From Apus apus (taxonomy: Eukaryota > Chordata > Aves > Apodiformes > Apodidae), in NCBI RefSeq assembly GCF_020740795.1, contig NC_067285.1, positions 14,438,001-14,502,000 on the forward strand: 64,000 bases of DNA, written 5' to 3'. A program made the translations under genes and the position numbers. Positions 1 to 12,996 of the stretch are shown here, piece by piece. Each line of letters begins with the position of its first letter. Position 1 is the first letter of the stretch. Below the pieces are notes generated by a model. It ran no database searches and was not told the origin of the DNA. It saw only the letters and a list, made by a program, of their open reading frames with translations.

Positions 1-2649
1 CACAAACTACCATGGCAGCAAGGAGGTTAAGTCCATAAGCCACAGAAATTTCAAGTGTTATACAAGCTAGAACCAACATAAAGAAATAAACATCAACTCC
101 TGTCTCATCCCAGAATAAACCCATCTCTTGCTGGCTTGTTTAGTAAGGAAACCTCTCTATCAGATTTCACTCTATCTGAAACTAATCCAGTTTGGCAGCT
201 CCTGAGGCCCTATGCAGACTTTCCATACTACAGTGACTAATAGGTACAGAAGTTAAGAAATGACTGAGCAAAGATTGAGGTGATTTAGCATAAAGACAAA
301 AGCAAGAGGAAACATAAAAGCAGACTTCAAACACATAAGGGTTGTCACAAAGAAGAAAGGAATAATCCGTTCTCACTATCTACCTTGGAGAATAGGTAAT
401 TAATTAAAATCACAGCAAATAACTTAAGATGCATGTGAAGCTTTCTCATAATAAGGGTACTTAAACACTGGAATGATCCATTATCAGAGTGTCTTTATCC
501 AACCTGTTAGCAGCATCTCTGAGAAAAGATACAGGTAAACCTGATTCTGCCTTCGATTTGAGGGGTGCACTAGATATTTTCATGAAGTTCCTTTTGGTCC
601 TAATTTCAATTATCCACTTTTTCCTCAACTAGCTTGCACATTGAAGAAGAACAAGACAGCCCAGTACAATTTCATTGCAATATAGCACATAGAAGGAAAT
701 TCTCATGCCTTCTCTCAGACAGTGCCAAGCATTCAAGTTCAATAATCAATGAATCATAACTCTGCAGCTATTTCCCTATTTTTGTTCAGTTGTTATATCT
801 AACTTAGCAGCAGAAGTTGGTAACGGGATTAAATATGGTACAAAAATGATTTGTTATGTTCACACTGTGGTCATGCCCATACAACCACTGGACAAAATAG
901 CACCCGTGGGTACCCTGAGCAGGAGATGAAGCAATACTTCAACTCCAGCAAGCTGAAATTAACCCCACAAAACTATCAGGAAAAGCAAAAAGCACAATAC
1001 GGAAATACATCTTGTCAAGCACATTACTGTCAGTACAGCGTAAGTCACTGCTGTCCTCTTTATAATTAAAGATCTGCCTGTTTAACCAGTAAGTACCAAA
1101 GGACAAAGGAAATATTTCTTCCTAATACTGAGCTTTGCCTCCTGTGTCAACTTCTAAATGTTGTTAAAAATATAGGCTGCTGGTACTTGACTTTCCCTCT
1201 CTGACAGACAGTTGGGAATGAGATATGCTGACACCTCCTGTATGGGGACAGGCTTGGTTAATAGGTACTATTACTATTACATTATTTTCATATTTGACTT
1301 CTGTCCCATCAGCATCAGGTCTCTCCTAGACTTGTAACTCTTATCTTGCAATAAGAAATTCTTTCATTTTCTCAAAAAGTTAAATTTCAGTAGGGGGACT
1401 CCAGTTAACTCCTATTTCTGGAGTCACTACACATGGTCTTTTGCCCTCCTGGCTTCAAGAAGCACTGCTTGCTGCATCCACACCTGCATCCACAGAATTT
1501 ACCTTTTGTGTCCTGCATCACAATCGAGCTGTACTTCAAGAAGGTTATCAGCAGGTTGCTAGTTTGCACATCAGCATCCAAAGGCAGCTCTGCAGAGCTT
1601 ATAACTGGAACAAAGCAGATGAGACATGTTTATCCTCCACAAATACAAGACGTAACACTACAAAGAGCCAAGTCACAGATTCACTGATCTGGGATAGAAT
1701 CAGCTTATTTGCTGATTCTCCTTCATGACCACCTAGCCAAGATTTTGTTTTGAAGGCTGGTACCAGTCCCCCAGAGAACATTTCTTCTGCTCCAAGTACA
1801 GGTTGTGGTACCTGTCTCCCACTGTCCACCCCCCCCCCCACCAGTGGTGATCAGCCTGCTCTTTTAAACTCCCTGTGTTGGGAATATTGATGAGTGCTAA
1901 GATATTCTCACAGATAGCCAATGAGTTCTTACAACAAACACAACTAAAATTCATACCGTTCTCAGTTTGGAAAGAAACATGCCCAGCTAAGACTCAGCTT
2001 CAGCAACATTGGACTTTCAGTTCCAAAAGGTCCACCCCAATTCCATTCTTCCCTCCCAACAACAGCCTCTCTTGCAGAAGCAACACAGAAGATTGCAACA
2101 TAACAATTGCTGCGTGACCAAATTGGAAGAAAAGAGAGGTAGAAAGAGCAGCTTTGTAAAAACAGAGAAGCAGAAGCAATCATAGCTTGTGCTAGAGAAA
2201 TCACAACACAGCAGGGAGCAGAAACGTACTTTCCATACCTGCGGCAGCACAGTTCAGTGGCATTTCTCTAGGATATGCTTATTACCATCAGCTGTACTTT
2301 TGACACCTTAACACTGGCCATCATCTGCCTTAGACTCTACAAGCAGCTATCTCAATTACTCAGCTAATTGCACAGTGTGCCTCCCGCTCACTCCCCATGT
2401 ACCACCTGAAGTAGCGAGTTTATGAGCTGTCAAACCTCCATCATGTGACTGAGCCACATTTTTACTGGTAACTGATCCTGAGCTGTCCACAAGGGCCATT
2501 CTCAGTCTTCCCATTCTGAAAGGCTTTCCAAGAAATACTGAAGAGAGGGCAGGGGAAAGAGCTAAGTGGAAAATACGCAGCATGCCTTTACCTGCAGATC
2601 TTGCCAAATAAGCCTGATATAATTTAACATAAGAAAAAAAACCCACCAA

Positions 2650-3590
2650 AACCTGAACTGATGGAGCTAGTCTAGGAGGACCTCAGTAAACCATTTAATA
2701 CAGTTCTGAATGAAAAATTAAGAGTGCAGCAGGTAGGTGGGAACCAGTATAGACATTTAAAGTACATCAAAGATCTGGCAAAGCAGAAAAAATTGGAGAA
2801 ATTTTTCATTTGGGAAGAAGTTGCTACTTGAATTCCTCAGGTGTCAGTTTAGGGAGTATTTTCTTTTTTGTGAGTGACTTGAGCACAAGAAACAGTTGCT
2901 TGCTAATTAACCTGTTAATGGCAGAAAGCTGGGATACGTAAACAGAGAGGAATATCAGACTGTACATAAGGAACAGGATAAAAAAAGGACCAGATAATAA
3001 ATACAAGATGAAATTCAGCAACAAAAGCCCTATGGTCAGGAATTTACGGATTTATTTCCATAGCAAGCTGGGAACTCAACAGCTGCAAACAAAACACTGT
3101 GACACTGAGAGATCACAAGATGATGAGCTACCAACACAAAGCACTAAAAAGTGTGGTCCTACAAAATACCCAGAAATAAACTTCCAGCAGAGACAAACAC
3201 AGCAATGCCCTGCACAAGGTGAGACCTTGTCTCAAACACTGTGCATAATTATACGGTTCAAAGAGGATGAACTCAAACTTGAGCAAAGTTCAGAGAAAGG
3301 CTAGCAGGTTAATCAAAGGAACGCAGTGCCCTTCTTACGAGACAGTAAAATACACAGGCAAGTAACCCAATGTATAAAAAAAGAGATGTCTGTGCTCCAA
3401 AGTACGGTTAACACATCATGACTAATGGGTATAAAATGACAAGAAATGCAGGTTGAAAAGTTGAAGATTTCTAGCCAAAAAACAAGATGCTGATACTGCC
3501 TTCCAATACGAATTATTGGAAAACAAAGGTAACAAATTAAGAGAGAGTTTGATAAATTTAAGGGATTCTATGATGACATGCCTGCAAGCA
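2650..3590 (+). mobile_element. Old, degraded CR1 LINE copy (reverse transcriptase and 3' region)
   Basis: The plus strand carries scattered but ordered CR1 landmarks. Near 2,680 is a DLSK-FNTV motif resembling the reverse-transcriptase DLSKAFDTV. Near 2,830 is a CCTCAGGTGTCAGT block that precedes GTG-AGTGACTTGAG. Near 3,005 is ACAAGATGAAATTCA, and near 3,280 is AGTTCAGAGAAAGGCTAGCA. The terminal GGATTCTATGATGAC is near 3,575. All reading frames are broken. The copy is antisense to ARMH3 and inert. Boundaries are approximate. Confidence 0.6.
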
Positions 3591-4365
3591 CAGGGCACTA
3601 GATTCACAGAGTCAAGGGGATGTTTTCCAGCTCTACGTGCCTGTCCTGACATAACAATAACTGTTATGGCTGCCTAGGAGCTTAATCTTGTAGCTTTCCA
3701 CATGCAGGAGGTCATTGGTGGTTTGAATTATGATTGCCAGAAGGCTCTGTCTCTTCTCAACCTATAAAGATAGCCTAAGATAGACCTCCCTTTGCACTGG
3801 AAACAAATCTGGAGACCACTAGGGCATGCATCTTAAGAACTATATTACCTCTTTTCCATCTATTCTCAGGTATGCTTGAGGTTTTCTCACTCTTGAGGAA
3901 TGAAAAAGGTATTTATGATCAGACTGGACCTTGCAAGAACTGAGGAATTACTAATTTGATTTTTGGAGGGCTAGGTTTGGGGCTCTGAGGAGAAGTGAAG
4001 GTCCTGTATGCAACTGTATTTTGATTCAGAGAAAAGTCTGCTTTAACAAGCAATGCCTTTTGTAACTGAAACCTTATCATAGAATCCTTGTATCTCATAA
4101 CCCTGTAATGAGGCAAGCAAGGCTTATATACCCCTAGAACTGGGGCAAGCACAGGCACAGAAGGATGGAGGATACAAAACAGTAAAATGCAGGTTGCTTT
4201 AAACTGAGCAATGAGATGCCCAGAACACAGTGGAGGTTCTCATGGAGTTTAGGATTATACAATCACCCTGAACACAAAAACTGTAGCCCTTGGAAACAAC
4301 AGACCAAATAGATCCATCTAAATCTGCTGTTCAAATCATATCAAAGAAATTATAAATGCTTCTGA

Positions 4366-4432
4366 AGGTTTATATATAATTATATATGTATAATTATATT
4401 ATTATATATATATATCTAAGTTTTATATATAA
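4366..4432. repeat. AT-rich simple repeat with inverted symmetry
   Basis: The stretch is almost purely A and T, built from TATATA and ATAATTATAT segments able to fold on themselves. It lies in an ARMH3 intron with no sign of function. Confidence 0.85.
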
Positions 4433-6392
4433 TTACAATAGCTTCTAAAGGCTGGACATCCTCAGGTGTGAGCTATTTCAGTCTCTTCAATCTTGAAGCT
4501 CTGGGGCTCCTAACATGTTGCTAACATGCCCAGTCTATTGTCAAAGTCTGTGCAATGACTCTGGAAGCTTTTTCACCCCCAATATTATGAATAGCTCAGA
4601 GATTTATCTAAAAGTCTGAAAAATTTATTTATATCCCCAGTGGGTCCTTCTGGAGCTGTTACAATGAACGTAGTGTATGAATATTTAACAACAGTAAGCA
4701 AACTGACATTTAGGTAACTACGGTGACAGGCACACTTGATTTACATATTATGGATCAACAAATTCTAGCAAAAGTCTCATTTTAAAAAAAAAAATCACTC
4801 TGAAGAACACATCACAGAACTTGATTTTTTTAAACAAATTTTGAAACTTTAAAACGTCTTAATTCACACTGTAGGCTAACAGCCTCAATTTCAAACTGGA
4901 ATATGAACCCACTTTTAATCCCAGTCAGCATAAAAAACCGCACTTGAAACCCGTAGATGGATTTCTACATGTTGCTGCAACTTGAAAACAGCTCAACTAA
5001 ATATTTTTTTTTTAATGCAAGAAAAAGAAGGAAGCAATCTTTTCGTTACAAAGCCAAAAAGTCCCTCGCTAACTTTCAGCCACAGGCAAATTTTACAGCT
5101 GAACTTCAAGACCTTAGAAATTGAGGAAAATTCTGACATACCTTTAAAATAACAGCAATACTAAAGCACCACAAAACTAAACCAAGCCAAAGTTCTCGAG
5201 AAAAAAAACAACAAAAAAGAGATCACAGAGTAGGGATCAGGAAGGTGACAGCAATTAAAAATAAAGAATGCTTCCTGATGTAATTGCTGCACATTAAGAT
5301 CATCTCCCCTCCTTAAACTTAGTAAACTTACAAGCAGCAAGAAGCCTCAAGCTTCACAAGATCACTGCCTCTGCTGAAAGCAGGACAGAGTTTTTGTTTT
5401 GCTTTTGGTTTTTGGTCAATTAAAGAGAGAGCATGAGCAAGCAGTAGATGCAGTTAAGACAGAATTCTGTCAGTTGTATAATCTGGTGTGTGGGAGGATG
5501 TATTTGCAATGAACACGTTGAACAGAAGCACAGAATGCCCATCCCTCTACGTTTTATGTTATATGCACAAGGAGAATTGGGACATAGAAGGCTTTTTAAC
5601 TTAAGCTTTTGATATCCATAGTAACCAGATAGAATACATCCACAAGGAGGATCATCCTTAACTAGGATATCAAATGACCTGAATAGCTGATATAACTGAG
5701 TAACCCAAGCTGCTTTTACCCAGAAATATATCCAAACTGTGCTCTATTCCAACTGACTCTGTTCCTTCATTAAACACCTCCTTCAGATCTAGAGGATGCC
5801 ATTAAAATAGGTGACAACAGCCATTTGGTTTCTTCTCTTAGAACAGGCTATCTATCCATACCTTAAATGAAAGGGTTCTATTTTAGATTATTTCAAAGCA
5901 TACTTACATGGACACTTAATATCTTATTTAGAAAAAAGATTACAGGGCAAACAGTCATTTACAAAGCCTATCAGAAAAAAGGCAACAAGAGAAAGGAATA
6001 CCTCCACACCTTGGCTGGATTCAAATCCAAATTAATTCAAAACTGGGGACAAGGGTGTTAACAACAACCAGGAATCTACCACAATTCTCTGTAAATCTGT
6101 TCCAAAGACAAATAATCCTAGGCAAAGAACTTGACACTAAAAATACTCGTAAGTAAAAACCTACATAGAATAACTAACAGGCTGGGGGTATCTTCATGCA
6201 GATGCTGGGACAGTAATGTTTTCAGATGGAATATCAGCATAATTTTATTGAGCAATATAAAAGGCAAAACAAACAAATTTGAGTCAAATCTGCTCCAGAC
6301 AAACCTCATTAGTTACCATCTTGAGAAAATGCTTCGCTAGTTATTTTACAGTTTTTAACTGTTTTTCCCCAGAATATCAGTAGATTTCTTAC

Positions 6393-9300
6393 CATCTGAA
6401 GAAGGTGGGGTGGTTCCAAGTGGAGTTACGGGTGTCATTGGAATTGGGCTTGTTGGTGTTGTCATCAGCCCCATTTCAGGATGGCTCTAACAGAAAACAT
6501 AAATGTCCAGAAAAACATAGGTCAATAGCTGCCCTAGGCACTAGTGCCCTAGGCACACATAGGGATACAGATCCCTACTTGCACTGTTCCATGATTTTGC
6601 ACAACAGACATGACTAATAAAGCCTACAGAAACTTCAGCCTCTCCTCCAAAGGCAAGGTTATGCTTCCTGACCTTTGATGTCTAACTGTTAAACTGTATA
6701 TCAATTTCTTTACTCCACAAAACATAAGAATGTCAGGAAGTGGTGGCTGTCCCCAGCAGACAGATAACATGCTCTTCCCCAGTGTCAAATGGGAAAAGGT
6801 ATGCAGAAGCCCACAATGCTGATAGCTTCCAACTGCCCCCAAAACAACCCAAGAGTTTGCATTTGAAGTCTTCCCCCAAGATCCTTTTATTTCTCTTTCC
6901 AAAAGCAAATTCTCCTCACTCCTACCCTCCTCCTGCTCATATTCAAAGATGATGGCAATTTATTACTTTCCCGTCTCACTATAAAGCCCAGGCACTGCAG
7001 GAAAAGAGTGCAAAGCACTATCATTATTGATCTTCTCAGCCTCCATCAGTTGGTTACTCTCCCCATTTCATCTTTGCTAATAGTTGCCTAATTACTGCTT
7101 TGACTTTACTCTTTGTAAGCTTCCAGATCTATCCACACTGTTGAAACTGCAGGCAAACTGCCATGATATTTTATGTGTCCGTGTCACAGGGCATGTTTTA
7201 CATAAATGTATTATCCACCTTAAAATATCACCACAATTTCAAAATAAAGGGATACAGAACTGCTAATTTGACATTATCTCTGCAGGATTATTCACAAGTG
7301 GATATCCTCCATGTTGTCTTTGAATATCTTACTTTGTGAGCAACTACAAAGACATGTATTTTATGGGAAGCACAGACATAAGTACTACAATTCAAAGACA
7401 ATTTTAAATCATTACTGGTACCAATTTAAACTTTAAAATATAATGTTATATTGAAAACCTTACATAAAAGAGGTTTGCTTCCATAGATTTTGCTATGGTG
7501 TTCACCCTTCTTTTCCCCCAAGCGCTAATCATCAGTTGAGAGATCACAGTGCCACCTACCAGCAAAAACTGAGGGCCAACAAGCTGGGAAGTATACAAAA
7601 ACTTTCACACTTTAGACACATATCAACACATCTGTATCCCTGCTCTTCCTATGTGCCCACACAGCAGCAGGTAGTCATTCATGCACTCTAGCAATGGGCA
7701 CCAACTCAGACCCTCATCAAAAGCATTCATCAGCTTTTATGAGGCTTTTTCAAGGAACAGTACAACCCATACCTTGCCCTTTCTTAAATGAAGGATTACA
7801 GATAATTCACCCAAGAGCATCAGAACTCCACTTCAATTAAACCCACTGAGCAGTGGCAACTTCAGCTATCACTTTCACAAATTACTAGTTTAGAATTTTA
7901 TTTTTATTTAAGAGCTTTTACTCTAGCTTCTCTTCTCCTGCCCTGCTCTTCTCCCTGCCAGAGGTCTCTCTTCCCTCAGGGATATCTTGATGACCGAAAG
8001 GCCTGAGGTAGTATTACACAGAACTGGAAGAGCAGAAGTCTCTCATAAGTGATAGGAATTAATAACCTGGGAAATGAGAGGCAGGAAGCCTCAGCAAATT
8101 AACCAGCCATGGAACAGATGCTTTTTTCAGGGGCAATAGATCTGCCTATCAGACCTCTTTCATCACCACTACTGTCAGGAGTCCACAAAGGTCTCTTCCG
8201 TCATGCCAAGTGTCTAGCCTATGATGTATGGGCTGTACTCTGAAGACCTGGAATAACTGGGGAAAGGTGTTAACAGCTTTGCTGATGTCATTTTTCTCAC
8301 AAACTACCAGCACTATTGATAAATCAAAACTAAAAGCCTAAACCTGACAGCTATCCTTAACACACAGGCTATCCTTCTAGCCAGCCACAGCACCATCACT
8401 GATCAGACAGACTCGTTATCTGTCTCCAGCAATAACCACCTTTGCAAACTCACACAGTGTTTAGAAAACCATCCAGACAATTGTGATCAGAGGCATGAAG
8501 CAGCCCACTGCTTCTCAGAAGGCTGCCATAGCTGTTTCTGCACCATAAAAAGCACAAAGAGAAGTGTTACATTCGGGTGGCAGCCTCCCAAGCAAAAGGG
8601 GTTGGGCTATCCAAGGAAGACTGAACACAAAATAGTACTTGAAACAGTCGTCACATTTTAATTAGTACCGAGGGATACCCAAACAGACAACAACATGCAG
8701 TCTGTGCACTCCCAGACAAGACAAATTCAAATTCATTCATTGGAGTCAGGTCAGCTGCCTTTTCTCAGCCTTAACTTAACAAGGATATTCATTGCTTTGA
8801 CAGCTGCAGGAATCTCATCTCTAGTAGTCCACTCACTCCATTCTGCCGTAAAGACAGTAACAATATGGCACAGAAGTTACTCCATGCAGCCCTTCCCATT
8901 CAGTGGGAAAAATGGCTCATTCCAACATTAGCTGCGCCTCAAAACTTGACTTGTTTTCTGGCAAGACAGGATGCATTTTCTAGAAGTATAATAAACCCAG
9001 GCCCTGGCCTGCTTCTGACTTCATGGTCACCAACACCTATGGCAAGTATGTGTGTGTGTGTGTATGTGTGAAAACAAAAAAAACCACACAATTGAAACCC
9101 ATATATTTTCACCAATTCCAATGCCAACTCTCTAATTTCAAAGACATCCACTACAAATAAATGAGCAAACATTGCACTGACACTCACTTGTGCCAGAACT
9201 GTGATGAAATTCCGGTTTAAGTGGACGGCTTCATAGAGGGCCAGAAGGATTGCTTCATTTGTTCTGTGGAAAGGGTACAGGCAAAAACAGTTAGTTAAGG

Positions 9301-12300
9301 GCTAACAGCAGATGAGAATCCCAAAAGCAAAGTTTTTCAGAAGCATGGCCCACCTGAAAGAAGAAAATTTATTTTCAACTATATAAAACTCTGCCTCTGC
9401 AAACCACTTGTTGTTCTGATTATTAGTAGTACCAAGCAACCCATAAAAATAGTTGCTTTTAGAGCTCAAGTAAAGTTTTTGTCCCTCTTCCTGCTGAAGG
9501 GCTCCCTCATTGCTCAATGTTTCTCCTTTAAAGTCCTTTCTTTCATGGGCAGAGGTTCCTTCCAGACACCACAAACCCTCACGTTTATCAGCTGCCCCCT
9601 TGATTAAGAAAAGATTTTGCTGGGGACAAGAGTGCACAAACCATCACTCCCGAACTCCAACATGCCTTTTGTATGTTAAAAATGCTTCATAAAACCACAG
9701 GTTGTTTCATTCATCTCATTACAAGCAACACAGCCATGGCTCCTCCTGCTACACCCTCCTCACTTAAGCGAGACTCCACTGTTTGCAGCCCTGCGGTACC
9801 ATGTGGGTTACAAGAGAACTTGTATTGAGTTTTGCTACATAAGAACAATCCCTTGAGGGAGCAGATCACGCTGACCATCCAGTGAATGGCAACTCACCAC
9901 GGTAATTAACATCTGTGTACTTACTGGACTGAGATCTTCTCATCAGCATCTGCTATGAACATGCTGCCCACCTATGGAAAGAAAGCATATTGCATTGGAG
10001 GAATTGTTGAAAGAAATTTAAACAAGAGAGAAGACCCAGATTCAACTACATCAGAAGTGCCCTCGGAGAGGGATTCTCACCCAAGGCACGTAGACAATAT
10101 TCTAATACTTGTCAAATACGAATGGGAAATGGGTCGACAATCTACAAACACATTTTATTTTGCACTACTGTCACTGACCAATGCTTTACCTGTCAAATCA
10201 CAGAAGTGAAAAAAAAAAAAACAACAACAACAAACTACTGCATCTTGAATCCCAACAGCAATTAGTATTTAAAAATAAATAGCTGTTTAAGTGTCCAACA
10301 AGTAACTGTTATTTTTAAAATAAACTCAAGTAGAATGAAAAATATTAAGAAAAATAATTTCAATTATCAACACCAGAAGAGAGATCTCATCCTTTCCCAT
10401 CCAGACAACAAGGCATTCCTCAGAATACAAACATTTCCGCTGTATTTGGTTTGGCTTGGATCAATGCATCTCCACCTCCAGAACCCACATCCCAAGCTCT
10501 CAGTTTTTGGAAACACCCTCCTACTGAACTTCCACAAAGGCATGTATGTTAAGAATAGAAAAACACTGCCTCCTTTCTTACCATATTAGTTAGGGCTGAA
10601 AAGAAACCACTCTGGTGCTCTTCTTCCTTATCTTTGTATTGTCTGAACAAAAAGGAATAAGGACAAAGCTGCAGGGTTAGAAATGGAACTAGAGTTATTT
10701 TATCTAAAACCCTATGAGGACAGTCTTACATTATAAGGCTACAGATGGAGAAAGCTTCAACATTCACAAGCCCTTTTTTAAAACTCACTAAGAGAGATGC
10801 AGAGGGTATTAAAATAGTTTGGGCATCTCAGATTTAGCTAAATTGCTTCATTTGCCTTTCAAATGGACTAGCAAAGGTCACATGGCCATTTATTGTCTTT
10901 CATAAGAGGAAACTGATCACACACAAGGCAACATGGAAAGAAAATTTTTTTTTTTAGGGAGGAAAGACCCAAGCAAAACAGACTGTAGTCTGAGACAGCT
11001 TTTGTCAGAATGAAGGGCATTGGGTGGGTGAGAGTTTTTCTGCTTCACTCTAAAAATTTACTCCGTTAAATACATTTACATTATTTGCTGATCTTGCAAG
11101 TCATCTGCATATCTATAATATCAGACCTTCAGAGGAATTAAAACATTTTTCTGGCTAGTTTGAGAATCTTAATGCCAAAAAAAACCAAAAAAGTCTTGAG
11201 TTGCTCAGGTGAAATTGCTGGAGGTTTCCACATCTTTCTGAAGCACCTTCTTCTTAAGAAAACTTACACTGCTGTTGCTTACGAAAGAAAGGCTGGGAAC
11301 ATGCTACTCCTACTGCTACCTTTCTGGCTCTTACTTCAGATGCAGTTATGCCTTCCACCATCTGCAAGTGCATACATCCCCTAATAATCTCAGATCTGGC
11401 ATGTGGATAATCGTGGATCCATTTTTTGTTGTTGTTCTATCATGTTTCAGCTAAATCAATCTTCTAACAGAGAAGTACTAAGTAAATCATTTACCTTTTT
11501 ACTTTGGACTAAGATTTTACACAAGGTTCATGCAGAGGTAAAACCCCTGACAGTAAAAACATACCATAGATACCTTCCCCTACAGCAAATCTCACCTTCA
11601 TCAGCACAGTTGGTACAGATGCATTTACACTTGCAATGACAGAAACAACTTGGCCAAAGTACCTCAAAGCATAAGACTATTCTCTGCCTCTCCAGGGCTG
11701 TTAGGTGATAAGTGCTTAAACACAAAAAAAAGTTTGTGGAAATACACAGCAACTACAATGGATTGAAAAACAAGAGACAATTAGGTTTTACCTGTTATAT
11801 TCTGATAAAGCCTGGGCAATTACAAGTCCCATTCCCTGAAAAAAAAAATAAATAAAAAATCAAAATATTAAAATAGATTATTACAAATCTTAATGTAGAA
11901 AATCACACACTGAACAGACATAGCAGCTGCCCCCTCCCCAAGAATAACTTAGCATGCTGTGAAGAATTTCCCCTGAAGTGGTTTGAACTATTAAGACATG
12001 CTATGATACAACAAGAACAACTTCCAAAAATCAATATACTAAAATTTAAAGTTGAATATCTAATTACTAAGTTCAACAGAGAATGTTTGCTCTCCTTGGA
12101 CCTTCAGACAGAGCTTACTCAAGAAGCCTCAATAAAGCAGCAAGAATTTCAGAAGGAAGCTGGTGTCAGAGGAAAGACATCCAAAAATTCAAAACAAAGG
12201 CCATGAACACTAGCAGCCTTTCCACTTCTTGCAAACAGCCTTCATCACTTCACAGCTACCAACCACCCTTTCTGTTAAGCTAATTTCACAGAATCAAAGA

Positions 12301-12996
12301 ATGATAGGTGTTGGAAGGGACTTTCAAAGATCATTGAGTCCAATCCCCAAACTGAATTCACCCAGAATAATGATTCCTGCCCTTCAGTTGGCATGGAGCT
12401 TGCTTTTCACTTTATGTTTAAATAACAGCTTCTCATTCTAGACCTCACACAGTGCATAGCGTGCTGTCACTTTCTATCCAGGCCTGGATATAAAACTTAG
12501 GCAGTGACTACAGCCCAAAATATGTTGCAGGACTCTTGACCCAAGTACAAACTTCCACAGCTTCAAGAACCGACTTGTGGACTGGTAAAATTGGATGACA
12601 CAGCACTAGAAACAAGACGATCTTTGGCATAAACTATCTTGTGACAGCAAATAGTGTACAGGTAGTTCATAAATAATAGATCAACTTCAGCATGCTCCTT
12701 GCTAACTAGCTTTTTAACTACCTTCACCATTTAACTAGTGATCAACCTGTCCAAATTATGAGCTGCCTAACTTATTGCAGGAGTGCAATTAGGGCAGAAA
12801 CCCACTAAATTGGTGTTCTTTACAGTACCACTGTTCCTAGACCCTCTTTCTACCAGACAGCATGGTTGCATTCATCACACTAACACCACATGTGAAAGAG
12901 CATCCCTGATAGTGCAGAGGAATCAAGTCAAATACTCACATTGAGTGTGGCCTCATCATCTACGATGGAGAGCTTCACAATGTAAGGATTCACTGA
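6393..12996 (-). CDS. ARMH3: ARMH3 coding exons 9-14
   Basis: Six small exons (57, 44, 61, 47, 76 and 94 bases) encode [19 protein letters not shown] through TTPPSSD. Unlike the upstream block, the introns vary in phase: the 44/61 and 47/76 base pairs are split within codons for Arg and Gln and rejoin correctly. The exon at 9925-9971 ends in CCA|GTAAGT and the next begins A ACA, restoring Q-T-N-E as in human. The final visible exon ends in phase 1, so the coding sequence must continue to the left. Confidence 0.92.

Larger units (their letters stand above)
1..6392. other. ARMH3: ARMH3 intron, continuing beyond the left edge
   Basis: No coding exon is visible here. The next ARMH3 exons expected from the vertebrate protein, downstream of the residues ending PPSSD, were looked for on the minus strand and not seen, so they lie left of the window. 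The stretch is A+T-rich and holds an old CR1 LINE copy (about 2,650-3,590), an AT-rich hairpin-prone repeat near 4.4 kb, and a run of ten C near 1.83 kb. The short ORFs here have no recognisable content. Confidence 0.75.

Noticed and set aside
4366-4432. AT-rich palindromic stretch as a possible origin or regulatory hairpin
   Set aside because: Simple TA repeats in introns are common and nothing nearby supports a function.
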